DNA from: Neonectria sp. B-13
Taxonomy: Eukaryota; Ascomycota; Sordariomycetes; Hypocreales; Nectriaceae
Assembly: GCA_002682825.1 (NCBI GenBank)
Contig: NOKP01000030.1
Coordinates: 381,924 to 445,923 of the forward strand
DNA: 64,000 nucleotides
Reading direction: 5' to 3'
In this document: positions 10,159 to 21,408 of the stretch, piece after piece
Layout of the letters: each line of letters starts with the position of its first letter
Position numbering within the stretch: the stretch's first letter is position 1
Position numbers and translations under genes: made by a program
Notes under the pieces: generated by a model
The model's input: only the letters and a program-made list of their open reading frames with translations
Databases searched by the model: none
What the model was told of the DNA's origin: nothing

Positions 10159-11757
10159 ATGAACCCGCAACAGCCGTACTACGGACAAGCAACCGGTCCG
10201 GGGGGCGCCCCGCAACCAGGATATCCGGCGGGGCAGCAACCTCCGCCCGGCGGCCCCGGAGGCCCGGGGTACTACCAAGGAGGCCCGCCACCGCCAGGAC
10301 AGCCGCCGTATGGCCAGCAGCAGCAGCAGCCGCCTTACGGCTACGCCCCGAACCAGGGCCAGCCGCCTCCGGCCGGTCAGTACCAGAGCCAGCCTTATCA
10401 GGGCGGGCCACCTCCTCCTCAAGGCCAGTATCCGCCGCAGGGACAGTACCCCCCGACAGGCCAACAAGGCCAGCCCGGGCAAGGATATCCAGGAGGTCCT
10501 CCTCCAGGCCAGTACCCTCCTCAGGGCCAATACCCTCCGCAGGCCCCGTATGGACAGCAACCTGGAGCCCCTTACGGCCAGCAACCGCCTCAGGGGGCGC
10601 CTGGACAGCGACCTGGAGCCCCTTACGGCCAACAACCGCCTCAGGGGCCGCCTGGACAACAACAACAATACCCTCCCCAGCAGTACGGTGCTCCTCCGCA
10701 ACAGCAGCAGCAACAGCAATGGGGACAGCCTCCTCCTGGCCAACAACCCTATGGCTACAACGTCCCACCAACACCCGCGTCGCCAGGCTATGACCAAGCT
10801 CAGAGAGCCTGGACGCAACCCATCGACACGACAGCCGACGCCGAGACTGTTCGCAAGGCCATGAAGGGCATGGGCTGCGATGAGCGCGCTCTGATCCGTG
10901 TCTTCACAAGCACCAAGTACCAGAATCCTTGGGCAATGGCCCAGCTTGTGCGCGACTACAACAGCCGCTTCATGCGCGACCTGGCCAAGGATATCGAGAG
11001 TGAGACGCGCGGTGACTTCGAGACGGGTCTGCTTGCCCTGATTTGTGGTCCTCTCGAGAACGACGCCCAGGTTCTCAAGCGAGCTCTTGTCCGTGCTGGT
11101 ACCGATGAAGATTCCCTCAACGATGTCCTCCTCTGCCGCTCCAACGCAGACCTTCGCGCCATTTCCGCCGAGTTCAAGCGGATCCGCGGGAGGGACTTGC
11201 TCATCGACATCAAGGAAGATGTCGACGACACGCTGTTCCGCATGTACAGCATGGTTCTCGGGGCCACGCGTGCGGAGGATGCCGCACCCGTCATTGCAGC
11301 TGAGATCGACCACAAGGTGACGGAGCTCCAGCGCGCCACCGAAGGCACCATTGGGGCAAACGCCATTGCCGTAGCGCACATTTTCGCGACCAGCAACGAT
11401 GCACAGCTGCACGCGCTCTCCGAATCGTACCAGCGCAAGTATCACCGAAGCCTAGAGGACGTCATCGAGAAGGAGTTCCGCGGCGACATGGAGGATGCGC
11501 TGCTCCGGATGCTTCTCCAGGGCATGAACCGCGCGCGGACGGACGCGGCAAGGCTGAGGGAGCCGCTGTTGAAGACAGTTCGTAAGGACCGTCTCTTCAT
11601 CAACCGCATTGTGAGCTTGTACTGGGATCGGAACCGACTGGCCGAAGCGAAGGCTGCTTATAGGAAACGGTATGGCGTAGCCCTGAGCAAGGATATCAAG
11701 GACTATCTGAGCGGAGACTACGAGAACCTCATGTTGGCTCTCATTGGGGAGAAATAG
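10159..11757 (+). CDS. Annexin with Pro/Gln/Gly-rich N-terminal extension
   Basis: A single exon encoding 532 residues. The first 220 or so are a low-complexity head rich in Pro, Gln, Gly and Tyr (repeated PYGQQPP and GQYPPQ units), which is likely disordered. Residues 224-532 form four annexin repeats, beginning AETVRKAMKGMGCDERAL and including VRAGTDEDSLNDVL and ALSESYQRKYHRSLED. The type II calcium loop is recognisable in the second repeat (AGTDE). In the first repeat the usual GTD is GCD, and the third and fourth are degenerate, so calcium binding is probably partial. It should bind acidic membranes from the cytosolic side and may act in vesicle trafficking or cell-wall repair. It is convergent with the gene at 12012. 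Confidence 0.93.
   Translation: MNPQQPYYGQATGPGGAPQPGYPAGQQPPPGGPGGPGYYQGGPPPPGQPPYGQQQQQPPYGYAPNQGQPPPAGQYQSQPYQGGPPPPQGQYPPQGQYPPTGQQGQPGQGYPGGPPPGQYPPQGQYPPQAPYGQQPGAPYGQQPPQGAPGQRPGAPYGQQPPQGPPGQQQQYPPQQYGAPPQQQQQQQWGQPPPGQQPYGYNVPPTPASPGYDQAQRAWTQPIDTTADAETVRKAMKGMGCDERALIRVFTSTKYQNPWAMAQLVRDYNSRFMRDLAKDIESETRGDFETGLLALICGPLENDAQVLKRALVRAGTDEDSLNDVLLCRSNADLRAISAEFKRIRGRDLLIDIKEDVDDTLFRMYSMVLGATRAEDAAPVIAAEIDHKVTELQRATEGTIGANAIAVAHIFATSNDAQLHALSESYQRKYHRSLEDVIEKEFRGDMEDALLRMLLQGMNRARTDAARLREPLLKTVRKDRLFINRIVSLYWDRNRLAEAKAAYRKRYGVALSKDIKDYLSGDYENLMLALIGEK
10561..10662 (+). repeat. Two tandem 51-bp coding repeats in the annexin head
   Basis: The unit starting CCTGGAGCCCCTTACGGCCA occurs at 10561 and again at 10612 with only a few base changes. 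Each copy encodes the 17-residue block PGAPYGQQPPQGAPGQR or a close variant. The unit length is a multiple of three, so copy number can vary without breaking the frame. Confidence 0.85.
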
Positions 11758-12011
11758 GGCTGCTTTACTTGTATCAATAGCGAACTTGTTTCCATCTACG
11801 CTTGAAGCTTGAGTCTCTGTATGTGGGGGATAGGTTTCTTTTGACTACAAATACACACCAAAACAATTAAAATGCACTATACTTCTTCATCGCGTCGACG
11901 GAAGGGGTGGATGGGTACCCTTCAACCACGAGCTCCGTACTCTATCCACAAACACCCCAAATGCTTAAGATCACTCTCAACCTCCATTTTGGACATGCTT
12001 AGCCGTAACGC

Positions 12012-12563
12012 TCACTGGATGCCGGCGATAACCATGCCAGCCATCGCGACAGCAGCCACAGCCATACCGGTCTGGCGTGGTGCAGCATTGTCGGAGTTGG
12101 TCTGAGCCGTGCTGTCACTGTCGTCACTGTCGTCATCGGAGGAGGACTTGGAGGTCTCGCTCGGCCACGTGAGTGATGTGCAAACGGTTAGACCTTGGGG
12201 CAACTGGTCGAACTGGCTCTTAATCTCAGGAACATCGCTGCAGGCTTCAAGGATGCTGGAAATCGCCGCAGTGTGCCCCTCATACCAGCTCGCAAGCTCA
12301 GAGACCCACGAGGAGTACTCTGAAGTTAGAGAACCAGTGACTGCCGGGATCTCGCAACCGTCCGTGATGGTCGCTAGTTGGGTCTGCTCGGCGATGAACT
12401 CGGAGAGGGACGAATCGGGCGTGGGAATGCCGGCCAGGCTGGGGAGGAGTTCTATGGCCACCGAGGAGCACTCTGCAAGGTCGCGTGGGTCGAGGGGGCT
12501 CCCTTCGGCAGCGAGAGCCGAGACAACGGCGCCACCGACGAGGAGGATCTGCTGGGTGCGCAT
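12012..12563 (-). CDS. Secreted, probably GPI-anchored surface protein (infection-structure-protein-like, DUF7735-type)
   Basis: A single exon encoding 183 residues. It has an N-terminal signal peptide (MRTQQILLVGGAVVSALA), a globular middle with four cysteines in two regions (AECSSVAIELLP, then DGCEIP, EACSDVP and TVCTSLTWP) and a Ser/Asp-rich linker near 138-158. The hydrophobic tail GMAVAAVAMAGMVIAGIQ is preceded by small residues suited to a GPI omega site. Fungal proteins of this plan are commonly annotated as infection-structure-specific or DUF7735 proteins. That assignment is from memory of the family's pattern. It should sit on the outer plasma membrane or wall. A TTTAAATAC-type element lies about 180 bases upstream. 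Confidence 0.75.
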   Translation of the reverse strand: MRTQQILLVGGAVVSALAAEGSPLDPRDLAECSSVAIELLPSLAGIPTPDSSLSEFIAEQTQLATITDGCEIPAVTGSLTSEYSSWVSELASWYEGHTAAISSILEACSDVPEIKSQFDQLPQGLTVCTSLTWPSETSKSSSDDDSDDSDSTAQTNSDNAAPRQTGMAVAAVAMAGMVIAGIQ

Positions 12564-13827
12564 TTTGGCGGAACTGTAGAAGTGACGTTAGAAGCAAGCT
12601 ACAACGGAGATTTGCTTTCGGGACTGACTTGTTGTAGTAAGAATCTTGTGTTGGGACTCGAAAGGGGTATGTTCAAGCAGTAAGACAGTCAATTTAGAGC
12701 GATGTGGAGTTCAAGAAGGCTTGAGGCAGGAAAGGACATCGGTATTTAAACTCCTTTCCTGCAAACAGCAACTGCTAGGGATCAGGAGGACCGAGCTGAT
12801 GGACAGGGCTTCGTAGGGTTTCGGAGTGGGACAACCCCCTGATCGGCAACTTCTCCGGGCAGATCATTGCATAGCCCCATCCAAAGAGATGGGACGCCAA
12901 GGGCCAGACGAGCTTGGCATATCTCCGAGGACCCATTTCTCTCGTGTAGTACTGTCAGGGCTGTTCGCCTTGTAAGGCCAAACGAACCTACAAGACTGAA
13001 CAATGATCGAAAGTTGACGTCTCTCCATTGTCTCTCACTGCTCGAGAAGCTCTGGGAGCTAGAGAAGGACAACGCATAATGTTCACGACGTATTGGCACG
13101 GCAAGTCTGTTTCACTAATGCGTGCTCCTCCCTGCGGGGATAAGCGAAATCACCTAGTAATTTTCAGCTGGTCAACTTGGCGCCAATTGTGGAGTAGGCA
13201 TTAAGCCCTTCTTATCATCACGCCCTGACCTAGATCCTTCGCTTCATTCCGAGCATTATCATTCGCTCACGTCCCCCACTCATGATAACACGGTGATTAT
13301 TGGTCTATGCCCCTTGCTACGGGGTCAGGGGTAATGTTTGGAGTTGCGATGACGTCGATCGCCTTGGCTTAGTCGTCATGCTCTCTTGACATACGCACGC
13401 CAAGTGACACCGTCTAAATCCTCATTAGTGATGTCCACGACACGCAATATCGACTGGCTCTATGAGAAAAATAAGAACACGATCCGAAGAACAGGTTCCA
13501 GTATGAGTAATTTCCCTCTCGTATAGGTGGGCTGTGTAATCATTCGCCTAATGAACGCGCTAGGCATGGGTAACATCTCATGACTGGCATAACCAAGCAA
13601 TAGTTTGTTTATAATCCAGGCCAGATTATACGAGAATTTAGAAGCATTATTGTGAACATGCTTCAAGGCTCGTTCATTAAGTGTGTCCGTGAACAATGCT
13701 GGGGAAGCCGACAACTAGCAGCCTCACAACCGTCGGCATTAATTAATGCACCGGGGGAAGGAGAACGAGGGAAAAAAGAAATCAATAGTACGGTAAGTGA
13801 ATATATGGATGCTTCCAAAAACCTCTA
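12564..13827. other. Intergenic region, no gene seen
   Basis: A 1.26-kb spacer. The open frames are short and have no recognised content. It becomes AT-rich between about 13440 and 13830. Confidence 0.45.
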
Positions 13828-15492
13828 TCAAGTAGCCCTTGCTAGTGTTGCGGCCATCCAGACTATAGTCCCAAAAGCATCGAGAGTTTCGCACCAGCTC
13901 ATTATTTCGGTTACAACGGTGTCGTTCTCGCCGTGAGAGATTGAACTTGGGTTTGACGATGCGACTGACAACTTAAGATCTCCCACTGTCAACGGTTTAC
14001 TTCGCGTTCTTCGCAGCACGACACCACGGTATCCCTCAACCCATTTAGCAGTTGACTCAGCCTCCCAAAGGTCTCTGATGCAGGGCAGTGGTGTTTTGCC
14101 GAAGCCATCGCATTCAATGGAGTCTCTCTCTCCGATGATGACATCAAGCAGTGTCTCGATGACGAACATCAAACAAATAGTCCTAGACAAGTTCCCAGTT
14201 AGAATGCACATGTGTTCAACAAGATCTGGGTGCGGAACTGGCTCAACGGGGTTGACAATGTGCATACCTACGTGAGCTCTCATGTATCATCCACTCAAGG
14301 CGAAGAGTCCGCCCATTTAGCGCGTTATAGTCTGTTTGGTAGCTTGACATGTCATTCAATCTACTACCAAGGACCTTGAGATCTCGGTCAGTTTCAACCA
14401 TTAGGTTAATCTCATTTCTGAGTACTCTGGTGCAAGTCTAACATACCCCCAAGGCAGTAATCATGGAGTTTGTGTCATTGGTGTCAATCGAATTGGAATC
14501 CAGGCTTTGAAGAATGACATAGATACATATCGCCTGCAGAGCCTCGAGGAGGGCTTCGTTGTCGTAGCTCTCATGCTTGAGGTACGTCATTAACCGTGAA
14601 AGTGTAGAAAGTTTCGGGTATAGGCACAGGAACACACCTCTTGGCTTAGCCGTGCTAGCTCTGCATATATAGTCCTCCACACAAAAGCGCTGTTTTCTGG
14701 TGTCTTGGTGTAGAAGAGTTGGACGAGAGAAACGCAAATGCTTAGAGTTGGAGGAAGACATTGATGTCTCTTGGTTTTGACACAATTCTGAGTGAGACCA
14801 TCATCCAGGGAGCATCTGCTATGAATGAACGGCGGGAGTGTGTCACCTTCGCACATCATCTTCGGATAAGACTCAACGTGGCCTAGAATGATCTTTGCGG
14901 CGAAGAAGCCGTGTGATGTAAGAGGCCGTCGCTTTGTGAGAGGTTTAGAGGAACCATGGGGAGCCAAGAAGTTGATTTCTGTAGACGAGTCGCTCAAGCA
15001 ATTAGTCAGAGCATTTTCGCTACCTGAAGCCGATCTATAACCCGGTCCGGAAGTTATATTGAACCCGCTAGGGAATCCGAGGATGGGGTTGACGGGTTCA
15101 AGAGGTGGCGTCGGAGCCAGTAAGCATCCAGACGGCAATTCGTCTCTGGAGCTGGAAAATTCGCCAAATGACCACATTGAGGCGTGCATTGGATCCTCAA
15201 CAGATGGCATAACGATACCAAGGTCCTGATCGCATCCAACGTCATCAGACCCCTCTGGAGTGTGATGGAACGGTGTTTCCGTTTGAGTAGGCATGTCTGG
15301 CGGGCACCCAATGAATACAGAGTGCGTGTCTACTGCAGAAGCTCCAGGGTAGGGCGGCGATCTTGCTGCATGGCCGGAGTAGTCACAGTCGAGTCTCCGT
15401 TGGATGCACCGCGAGCATCGGGGCAGCGTCAGGCTGCAACGGGCCTTGGCTTCGCGACACCGAGCACACGCCTTCTTCCGGCTAATAGGCAT
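13828..15492 (-). CDS. Zn2Cys6 transcription factor, AflR-like layout
   Basis: Four exons (15492-14638, 14575-14447, 14374-14268, 14182-13828) give 481 residues in frame. I start at ATG 15492, which puts the zinc cluster at the extreme N-terminus: Cys9, 12, 19, 26, 29 and 36 in CX2CX6CX6CX2CX6C spacing. The middle region (DTLPPFIHSRCSLDDGL, then FVWRTIYAELARL) and the C-terminal helix (WMIHESSRRTICLMFVIE) match a family of cluster-type regulators with a short DNA-binding head and helical C-terminus. It should act in the nucleus. It is divergently transcribed from the Gfo/Idh/MocA gene with 474 bases between start codons, so a shared promoter is plausible. No dyad site could be proven by eye. 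Confidence 0.85.
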
Positions 15493-15966
15493 CTCGCACG
15501 GCGTGTGTCTCGGGCTGCTCTGAATTTGTCGTGGCCTCAAGCGCTGTAGGAACGGAGAGTCTCGTTGTTTGTTGATACAGGTTGGTAAGCGGCGCCTTTA
15601 CGAAATCCAGACTTCGGATTTAGGAGTTGGAGTGGGGCTTTCCCTAGCGCCGGAGTTCGAGTGGATCCCCGATCGCTCTGCACGGAAGCCGGCTGGCGGG
15701 AGAAGCTTCATCAGGCCAGTTACGAAGAAATGATGCAAAAATCCGACATGATGGGCATACTATGCTTCGGAACTCCGTGATAAATCGTAGGAATGGAGGC
15801 GGGTGGAGTAAGTACAAGCTTGTCCTAACGAGACTGCAAGACTTGAAGATGAAGACATGTTGAGTATAAAGATCCAAGACATTCGCCCTTTTACAGATTG
15901 ATTTGACAAAACCATCAACTCAACTCCTCCTAGACTCGTCTTCATCAAGATAATCATTCGATCACC
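15493..15966. promoter_or_regulatory. Divergent promoter between Zn2Cys6 regulator and oxidoreductase
   Basis: A 474-base region carrying both start regions. TATAAA at 15865-15870 lies about 100 bases before the oxidoreductase ATG, and the leader ends CGATCACCATGG. Several CGG/CCG triplets occur, for example CGGATTTAGG and CGCCGGAG near 15605-15655, but no clean everted pair is obvious. Confidence 0.45.
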
Positions 15967-17146
15967 ATGGCGCCTATCAGAGTTGCACTTATTGGCCTCG
16001 CGCCCCTGGACAACCCTGAACCATCTCTGGGTAACTGGGGTGTACTTGCGCACCTGAAGGGACTTGTCGAGTCGCCGCACTACGAACTGGTAGCTATTTG
16101 CAATTCCTCTGTCGAGTCGGCACGCAAGTCTATCGAATTTCACAAGCTGCCCGCCACTGTGAAGGCGTATGGAAGTGCAGAGGACCTGGCCAATGACCCC
16201 GACATTGACCTCATCTCCATCTCCGTCAACGTCGCCAAACACTATCAGTTAGCCAAACCGGCGCTACTCCAGAAGAAAAGTGTCATGGTTGAATGGCCGC
16301 TAGGCGCCACTCTAGGCGAGGCTCAGGAGCTGACCGATCTAGCCCGACAACATGGTGTGAAGACAGTGGTTGGCCTCCAGCTTCGGGCAGACCCCTTGAT
16401 ACTCAAGGTCAAGGAGCTTCTCCGCCAGAATGCTGTTGGTCGCATCACTAGCTCTGTAGCTTGGGGATGCTCCAGTGTAAACCCATCTGATATCTGGGGG
16501 CATGAGGCAACATACTATTTGGATATCAACAGTGGTGGAAACGAATTCTACATATTCTTTGGACATTGTGAGTCAACATCAAACCAAAAAAGAAATCCCA
16601 GACTAACCGTGCATAGTCCTGGACGCTTTCACATCCGTTCTGGGCAGCTTCAAAAAGGTCCAGTCAGTCCTGAAGATCCAGCATCCAGTTGTGCCTACCG
16701 TCAGCATGGCAACGGGTCAAATTGTTGACCCGGCCTATCCCAAGACAGCGCCAGACCACACCTTTGTCCAAGGAGAGCTTGAGAGCGGTGCTGTTGCCAG
16801 TATCAGCTTGAGAAAGGCGAAGAAGCCTACCGATGGCCTGGGTCTGCGCTGGTTGATCACTGGTACTGATGGTGAGATTGAAGTGACGATCCCTGAAGAC
16901 CATCTCCAGATGGGACATGCTGGGCGCGCCATTCGCTTAAGAACCGGCAAGGAAGAAGTGGTCCAGACAATCAACTTCAACGAGAAAGAGCCTGCGCATG
17001 TGGAAGCGGTCCCAATTCCAGGTACCAACACAGCCAGAGTTTACGAGGCCTTTGCGACAAGCTCGGATGCCTTCGCGGATTTTGAGTCGTCTCTTGACAC
17101 ACATAAGCTTCTGGACAACATTTTGCAGACTTCGAAGGATTTCTAG
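15967..17146 (+). CDS. Gfo/Idh/MocA-family oxidoreductase (Gal80-like)
   Basis: Two exons (15967-16567, 16617-17146) give 376 residues. The N-terminal Rossmann fold starts RVALIGLAPLDN and continues GVLAHLKGL and YELVAICNSSVESA. The segment KKSVMVEWPLGATLGEA takes the place of the EKP-type motif of sugar dehydrogenases, which is what fungal Gal80-like members show. The C-terminal domain includes GGNEFYIFFGHFLDAF, a predicted substrate or ligand-binding strand. The family uses NAD(P) to oxidise sugars or senses cofactor as a regulator. The catalytic lysine of EKP is absent here, replaced by the EWP form, so a regulatory role cannot be excluded. It is cytosolic or nuclear, with no signal peptide, and sits opposite the Zn2Cys6 regulator. 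Confidence 0.85.
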
Positions 17147-17317
17147 ATGCACAATACAATTTGTGTCAGTTGTAATCGACTTCGATTGCGGAAGCGAGGG
17201 GAAGGTTGAAGGGTCTGTCATTGTCTAAAGACCAACTATTGCACTCTATCTAAATTACTCTCGCTTGATCGGAAACTTCTAGTCGTACAAATTTCTTAAA
17301 TACTGTCTCGATGTCCT

Positions 17318-19225
17318 TTAGTTTGCTTGTGGAAGGGCATCCTTGATTCTCTGAGCCAAAACAGGGTCAACGCGCGAAAACATGTCTGTTGTGGTAATAA
17401 TTAGCATGGCCACGTGCTTTTTACTGAGAATATGAACTTACCGAGTACACCCTGGTGCATACTGGGAGAGGCAGACCCGAGATGCCCGGCGACGTTGTTA
17501 ACCAGGTGCTCTTGTTGGCCCGATTGCTTGGCCAAGAGGTTCCAGAAGGCTCGTGCCTGCGCAAAATCGTCGTCTGCTATCTCAGAAGTGTAGCTGTTGA
17601 CAGCGCCCGCCAACCATTGCTGATGACTGTCGGCAACGTGGCTGGACGCTCCGACGTTCCCCTTGAATGCAATCGGCTTGAGAGACGAACGTACGTAGTT
17701 TGGGTCGCTGCCGTAGTTCTCTGTAGCATTCATGAAGCCGTCACGCTGGTAAGGGTTATAGACGGGGCAGATGGGACGGTTGCAAGGCAGGTGCTGGTAG
17801 TTGACGCCGAGACGGTATCGGGCTGCATCAGGATAGGCGAACATTCGGGCTTGAAGGACTATTCGTTTGGGTTAGAGAAGAACGTTGAGTTTACTTTGAT
17901 AGAGAAAGCATACCTGGGTCAGCAGAAGGCCCAATGCCAGGCACCATGGTCGAAGGTGAGAAGGCTGCTTGTTCAATGTCGGCGAAGTAATTTCCAGGCT
18001 AGAGGTCGTGATGCATTAGCTTCTATTTACTGTACAGGGTCGTTTTCGGAGACGGGACAAAGGACAAATCCTCACATTTTTGTTCAGGGTCAGCTTTCCA
18101 AAAGGCAGCAGAGGAAAGTCGGCGTGAGGCCAAACCTTGGTCATGTCGAAGATGTTCCATCGGTACGTCTTAGCTTGCTCAGGGCTCATAACCTGGAGGT
18201 AGGCGGTCCAGGAGGGGAAATTTCCAGATTCGATGGCGTTCCAGAGATCAGCGGTGTGGTTGTCTGGGTCTTGACCAGCGAGTCTAGTGGCATCGGCGTC
18301 CGTGAGAGTCTCATTGCCTTGGTTCGACTTGAACTGGATTTTGACGTAGTTGAATGATCCATCCTTCTTGGTGAGTTTGTATGTGTGACCGCTATATCCG
18401 TTGACATGTCGGACGGACTTGGGCGTACCCCGATCGGAGAAGAGCATCATGAGAGCATGGATTCCCTCTTGGTTGTTCTTATGAAAGCTTTCATCAAGTC
18501 AGCATCTCTATAGAATATTATAATTTGGGGCAATTTACTCCCAGAACTATGGAAGCGTCAGTGGTCTGTCTTGTAATTTGCTTAGGACTTTCATCACGTA
18601 CCATGGTGCTGTCGGTGATGTTCGTTGCAGGGTGTCTCTTGTGAGACCTGTTGAGGCTTGGGAACTTGATAGGATCGCGAATGAAGAAGACAGGCTGCGA
18701 TATCTGTTAGCGAGCGACGGGTGGGAAGAACTCTAGCGCGTAGTTCATACAATATCGTTGAAGACAAAGTCTTGATTTCCCTCCTCTGTAAAGAGCTTCA
18801 AAGCCCACCCTCTCACATCACGGAGTGTGTCGGCGGATCCAGGGCCAGGGCCAACAGTGGACACTCTGATGAGAGCTTTGCTCTTAGTGCCAATGCCATT
18901 GAGGAATTTGGCATCCGTCAAGTGTGAGATGTCGTGTGTCAATTCGAATTCACCCCAGGCTCCCACTGCATGAGCGTGAACCACTCGCTCTGGGATTCTC
19001 TCTCGATTGAAGTGTGCAAGCGTCTCGATAAGTTGAGTGTCCTGGAGGAGCATGAGGCCCTTGATGGGACTGTCGGCACTAAACCGCTGAGCAGTGGTTG
19101 GATCTGCGTAAGGACATCCTGTGTAGCCTATCAGTGACCATTGTAAAAGGAGATGCATGCCAAAATTGACACTTACCCTCTGCGAGAGTATAGGTCGGAA
19201 TCGTTGTGCCATTGGTTTGCGCCAT
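17318..19225 (-). CDS. Monofunctional heme catalase
   Basis: Eight exons (19225-19177, 19118-18751, 18694-18602, 18546-18539, 18487-18076, 17998-17914, 17858-17442, 17385-17318) sum to exactly 1500 bases, 499 residues, a small-subunit catalase. Distal His64 lies in ERVVHAHAVGAWGEFE, and Asn137 follows in QDFVFNDIPVFFIRDP. The proximal heme-ligand Tyr347 is in RMFAYPDAARYRLG. The reaction is 2 H2O2 to water and oxygen. There is no signal peptide and no canonical C-terminal SKL, so it is likely cytosolic. The fourth exon is only 8 bases (Phe-Trp plus two bases of Asp) and is required to keep the conserved FWDFH segment. It is convergent with the oxidoreductase gene. Confidence 0.92.
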
Positions 19226-21408
19226 GGCTGAGTTTCACTGCTTTTGTTTTGTAGAGTTAAGTTGAGAAGAGTCGATGAATGTGAGATGCTTGAGCGTCCA
19301 ATGCTTGTTGCGGTGAAAAGTGGAAAGAAGACATGTTTGCCATGTAATCAGATTATACTTATACGTGAAGTCTGTCTGCTCTACTTGATGTTATCACGGG
19401 AAACGGCAACAATCGTGGTATCCCGTCCGGCGCGTTCGGCGCGAACGGCGCGTCGGTGCCACCGGCATCTGTCCGCAATGCCGGGAATTCGGAAAACGGC
19501 TGAAGAAAGTCAACGGGCAGTTTCTCGCCGACGTTCGCCGATACAAAGCCTTTTTTTCCGGAGAAGGATTGGTCTACATTACCTAGTGTCGTCATTTTCC
19601 ACGAAAGACACAATGACAGCCAAGGCGGAAAAGTCGGCTGCATGGCGCGGGAACGCCGATGAGCTGCAGCAGTAGAAACGGCGCCAATGACGACATCAGA
19701 GCACTGCAATTGCCGGCTTCCGCGATCACGGCAAGCGACAAGCCGTTTTATTCTTGGGATTTGGGTAGGTCACCGGTGATCCAATCACATTTGAGGCATT
19801 ACTGGGAGTGACGAACCTCGTCAACTACACCAAACGCCGTTTCTGCTCTTGGCGCTATTTTGTGCCGCTCTAAGCTGAACTCGCAGGGAGTTTAGTAACG
19901 CCCAGGAGCATTCAAGCTAAATGGGATTCATTACCTTGTCAACCTAAATGCGACCCAAAAAGAAATCCTATATTTATCATATTCGCAACTGCCGTTCTGG
20001 TCAATGCTATTTGAGCTGAACTATCCGCCTTCAAGGCGGCCAAACCAAATATGCCTCTGGTGACGCGATCACTGGACGTGATTGCCGGAAAACTCCTACA
20101 GGGAGCCCTGATTCTTCTGTGGGAATCTCTCTGCACGGAAGGGCGAAATCCAAGAGGGTTGTTCAACACGAAAACAGGTCCACATCGTACGGTAGACGCC
20201 GGGACTTGATAAATTCGGTGGGCGACATCGACACGGTCGGGAACAAGGCTGCCTTTTACCACAACGAATCTAAACCCCAGGATCCCAATGAAGACCTCAC
20301 CACTGAGACGTCTGGTAACAATTTCAAGGTCACCTCATTTCGCCTTGTCTTGAGGATGGAATACGCCAAGCGATCATTCTCCCAAACGATGAAGAAAAGG
20401 TTCAGCTTCTTCAGCTCCTCCATCCCACGACTGATTGTAGGCATGCAGATATATGTGCTAAGCGAAATACAGCTCAACAGCCTTAAGGCAGTCTCCGTCA
20501 AGTTTTGCTTGACTCTGGGCTGGGATTTTACGAATGAGATTACTCGTGGAGAGCCCTAGAAAGCCAAGCTGACAAGGCTATCCCTCCGAATCATTCCCAG
20601 AACTGAGATCATCAGCGAAGGCACAACAGAAAATAGACAGGCTACTCGACAGAAATTTCAAGAGACGGACCTTTTTGTATAGGATGTCAATGAGCCACTT
20701 GGAAAGGAATTATATATTCTTTGTACAGTGGACTCATAGGCTGTAGACATTACAGAGATGATTAACTTGCTGGCTGAGCAGGACATCTCGGCAGTTATGC
20801 GCAGAGCGCTCTGGATCTGTTGTGGGTGCCGAAGACTTTGACCCTATCCATGCGAAACAGGATTTGGGGGATCATTTGAGTCTCTTTAAAAGAGGCCTGT
20901 AAGAGATTCCGAGAGCTCTGTGAATATTAGACTGGGAAACCCCTACTGTGATCGCTTTTATATGGTTTAGCTCAGCCCTAATATGGATAGTTTTTGGCAT
21001 GGGTTGCTCTTAATGCTCTGTTGTGAACTCTTTCTCCTCTGTTGGTCGATTGTAGCTGGTCTCGCACGAGTGTGAGGCTGGACAAGTCAGCTTCGGTTTA
21101 ACGTTGGTCCTCATCTAATCTTTAAGCTCGTGAAGTATGTAGGTGGGATGTTTGTCTGTCGAGAAACCCAATTTAACCGCACCGTCTTGAGAGAATCGAT
21201 TCATAGGAGTACGCCAAGGAATATAAGCCTGATTCGTATGTAAATCGTACGATTAATTATGAAATACCCCTCACTAAAATACAAGGCTTCGACATCTACT
21301 TAATACAGTCATGATGATATCTGACATTCATCTTAATTCAAAATCCTCACCAATTTACAACCCACTCAACGTTTCCATTCTCAACCAACTCCAGGCCTTC
21401 AGTCCACG
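19226..21408. other. Long intergenic region; catalase promoter at left
   Basis: A 2.2-kb spacer. Near 19429-19455, upstream of catalase, a GC-rich stretch contains TTCG-GCG-CGAA, an inverted repeat, and further CGxxCG blocks (GCCGACGTTCGCCGA near 19530). Frames around 19940-20560 are open on both strands for over 100 codons but show nothing I recognise. From 20560 to 21400 the sequence is AT-richer and full of stops. Confidence 0.4.

Noticed and set aside
9976..11445. A 489-codon open frame on the minus strand across the annexin gene
   Set aside because: It is the antisense shadow of GC-rich, low-complexity annexin coding sequence: it is Arg/Leu-rich with no domain, and the plus-strand frame has clear annexin repeats.
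19939..20559. Open frames of over 100 codons on both strands upstream of catalase
   Set aside because: Nothing recognisable, both strands equally open, no intron or start context.
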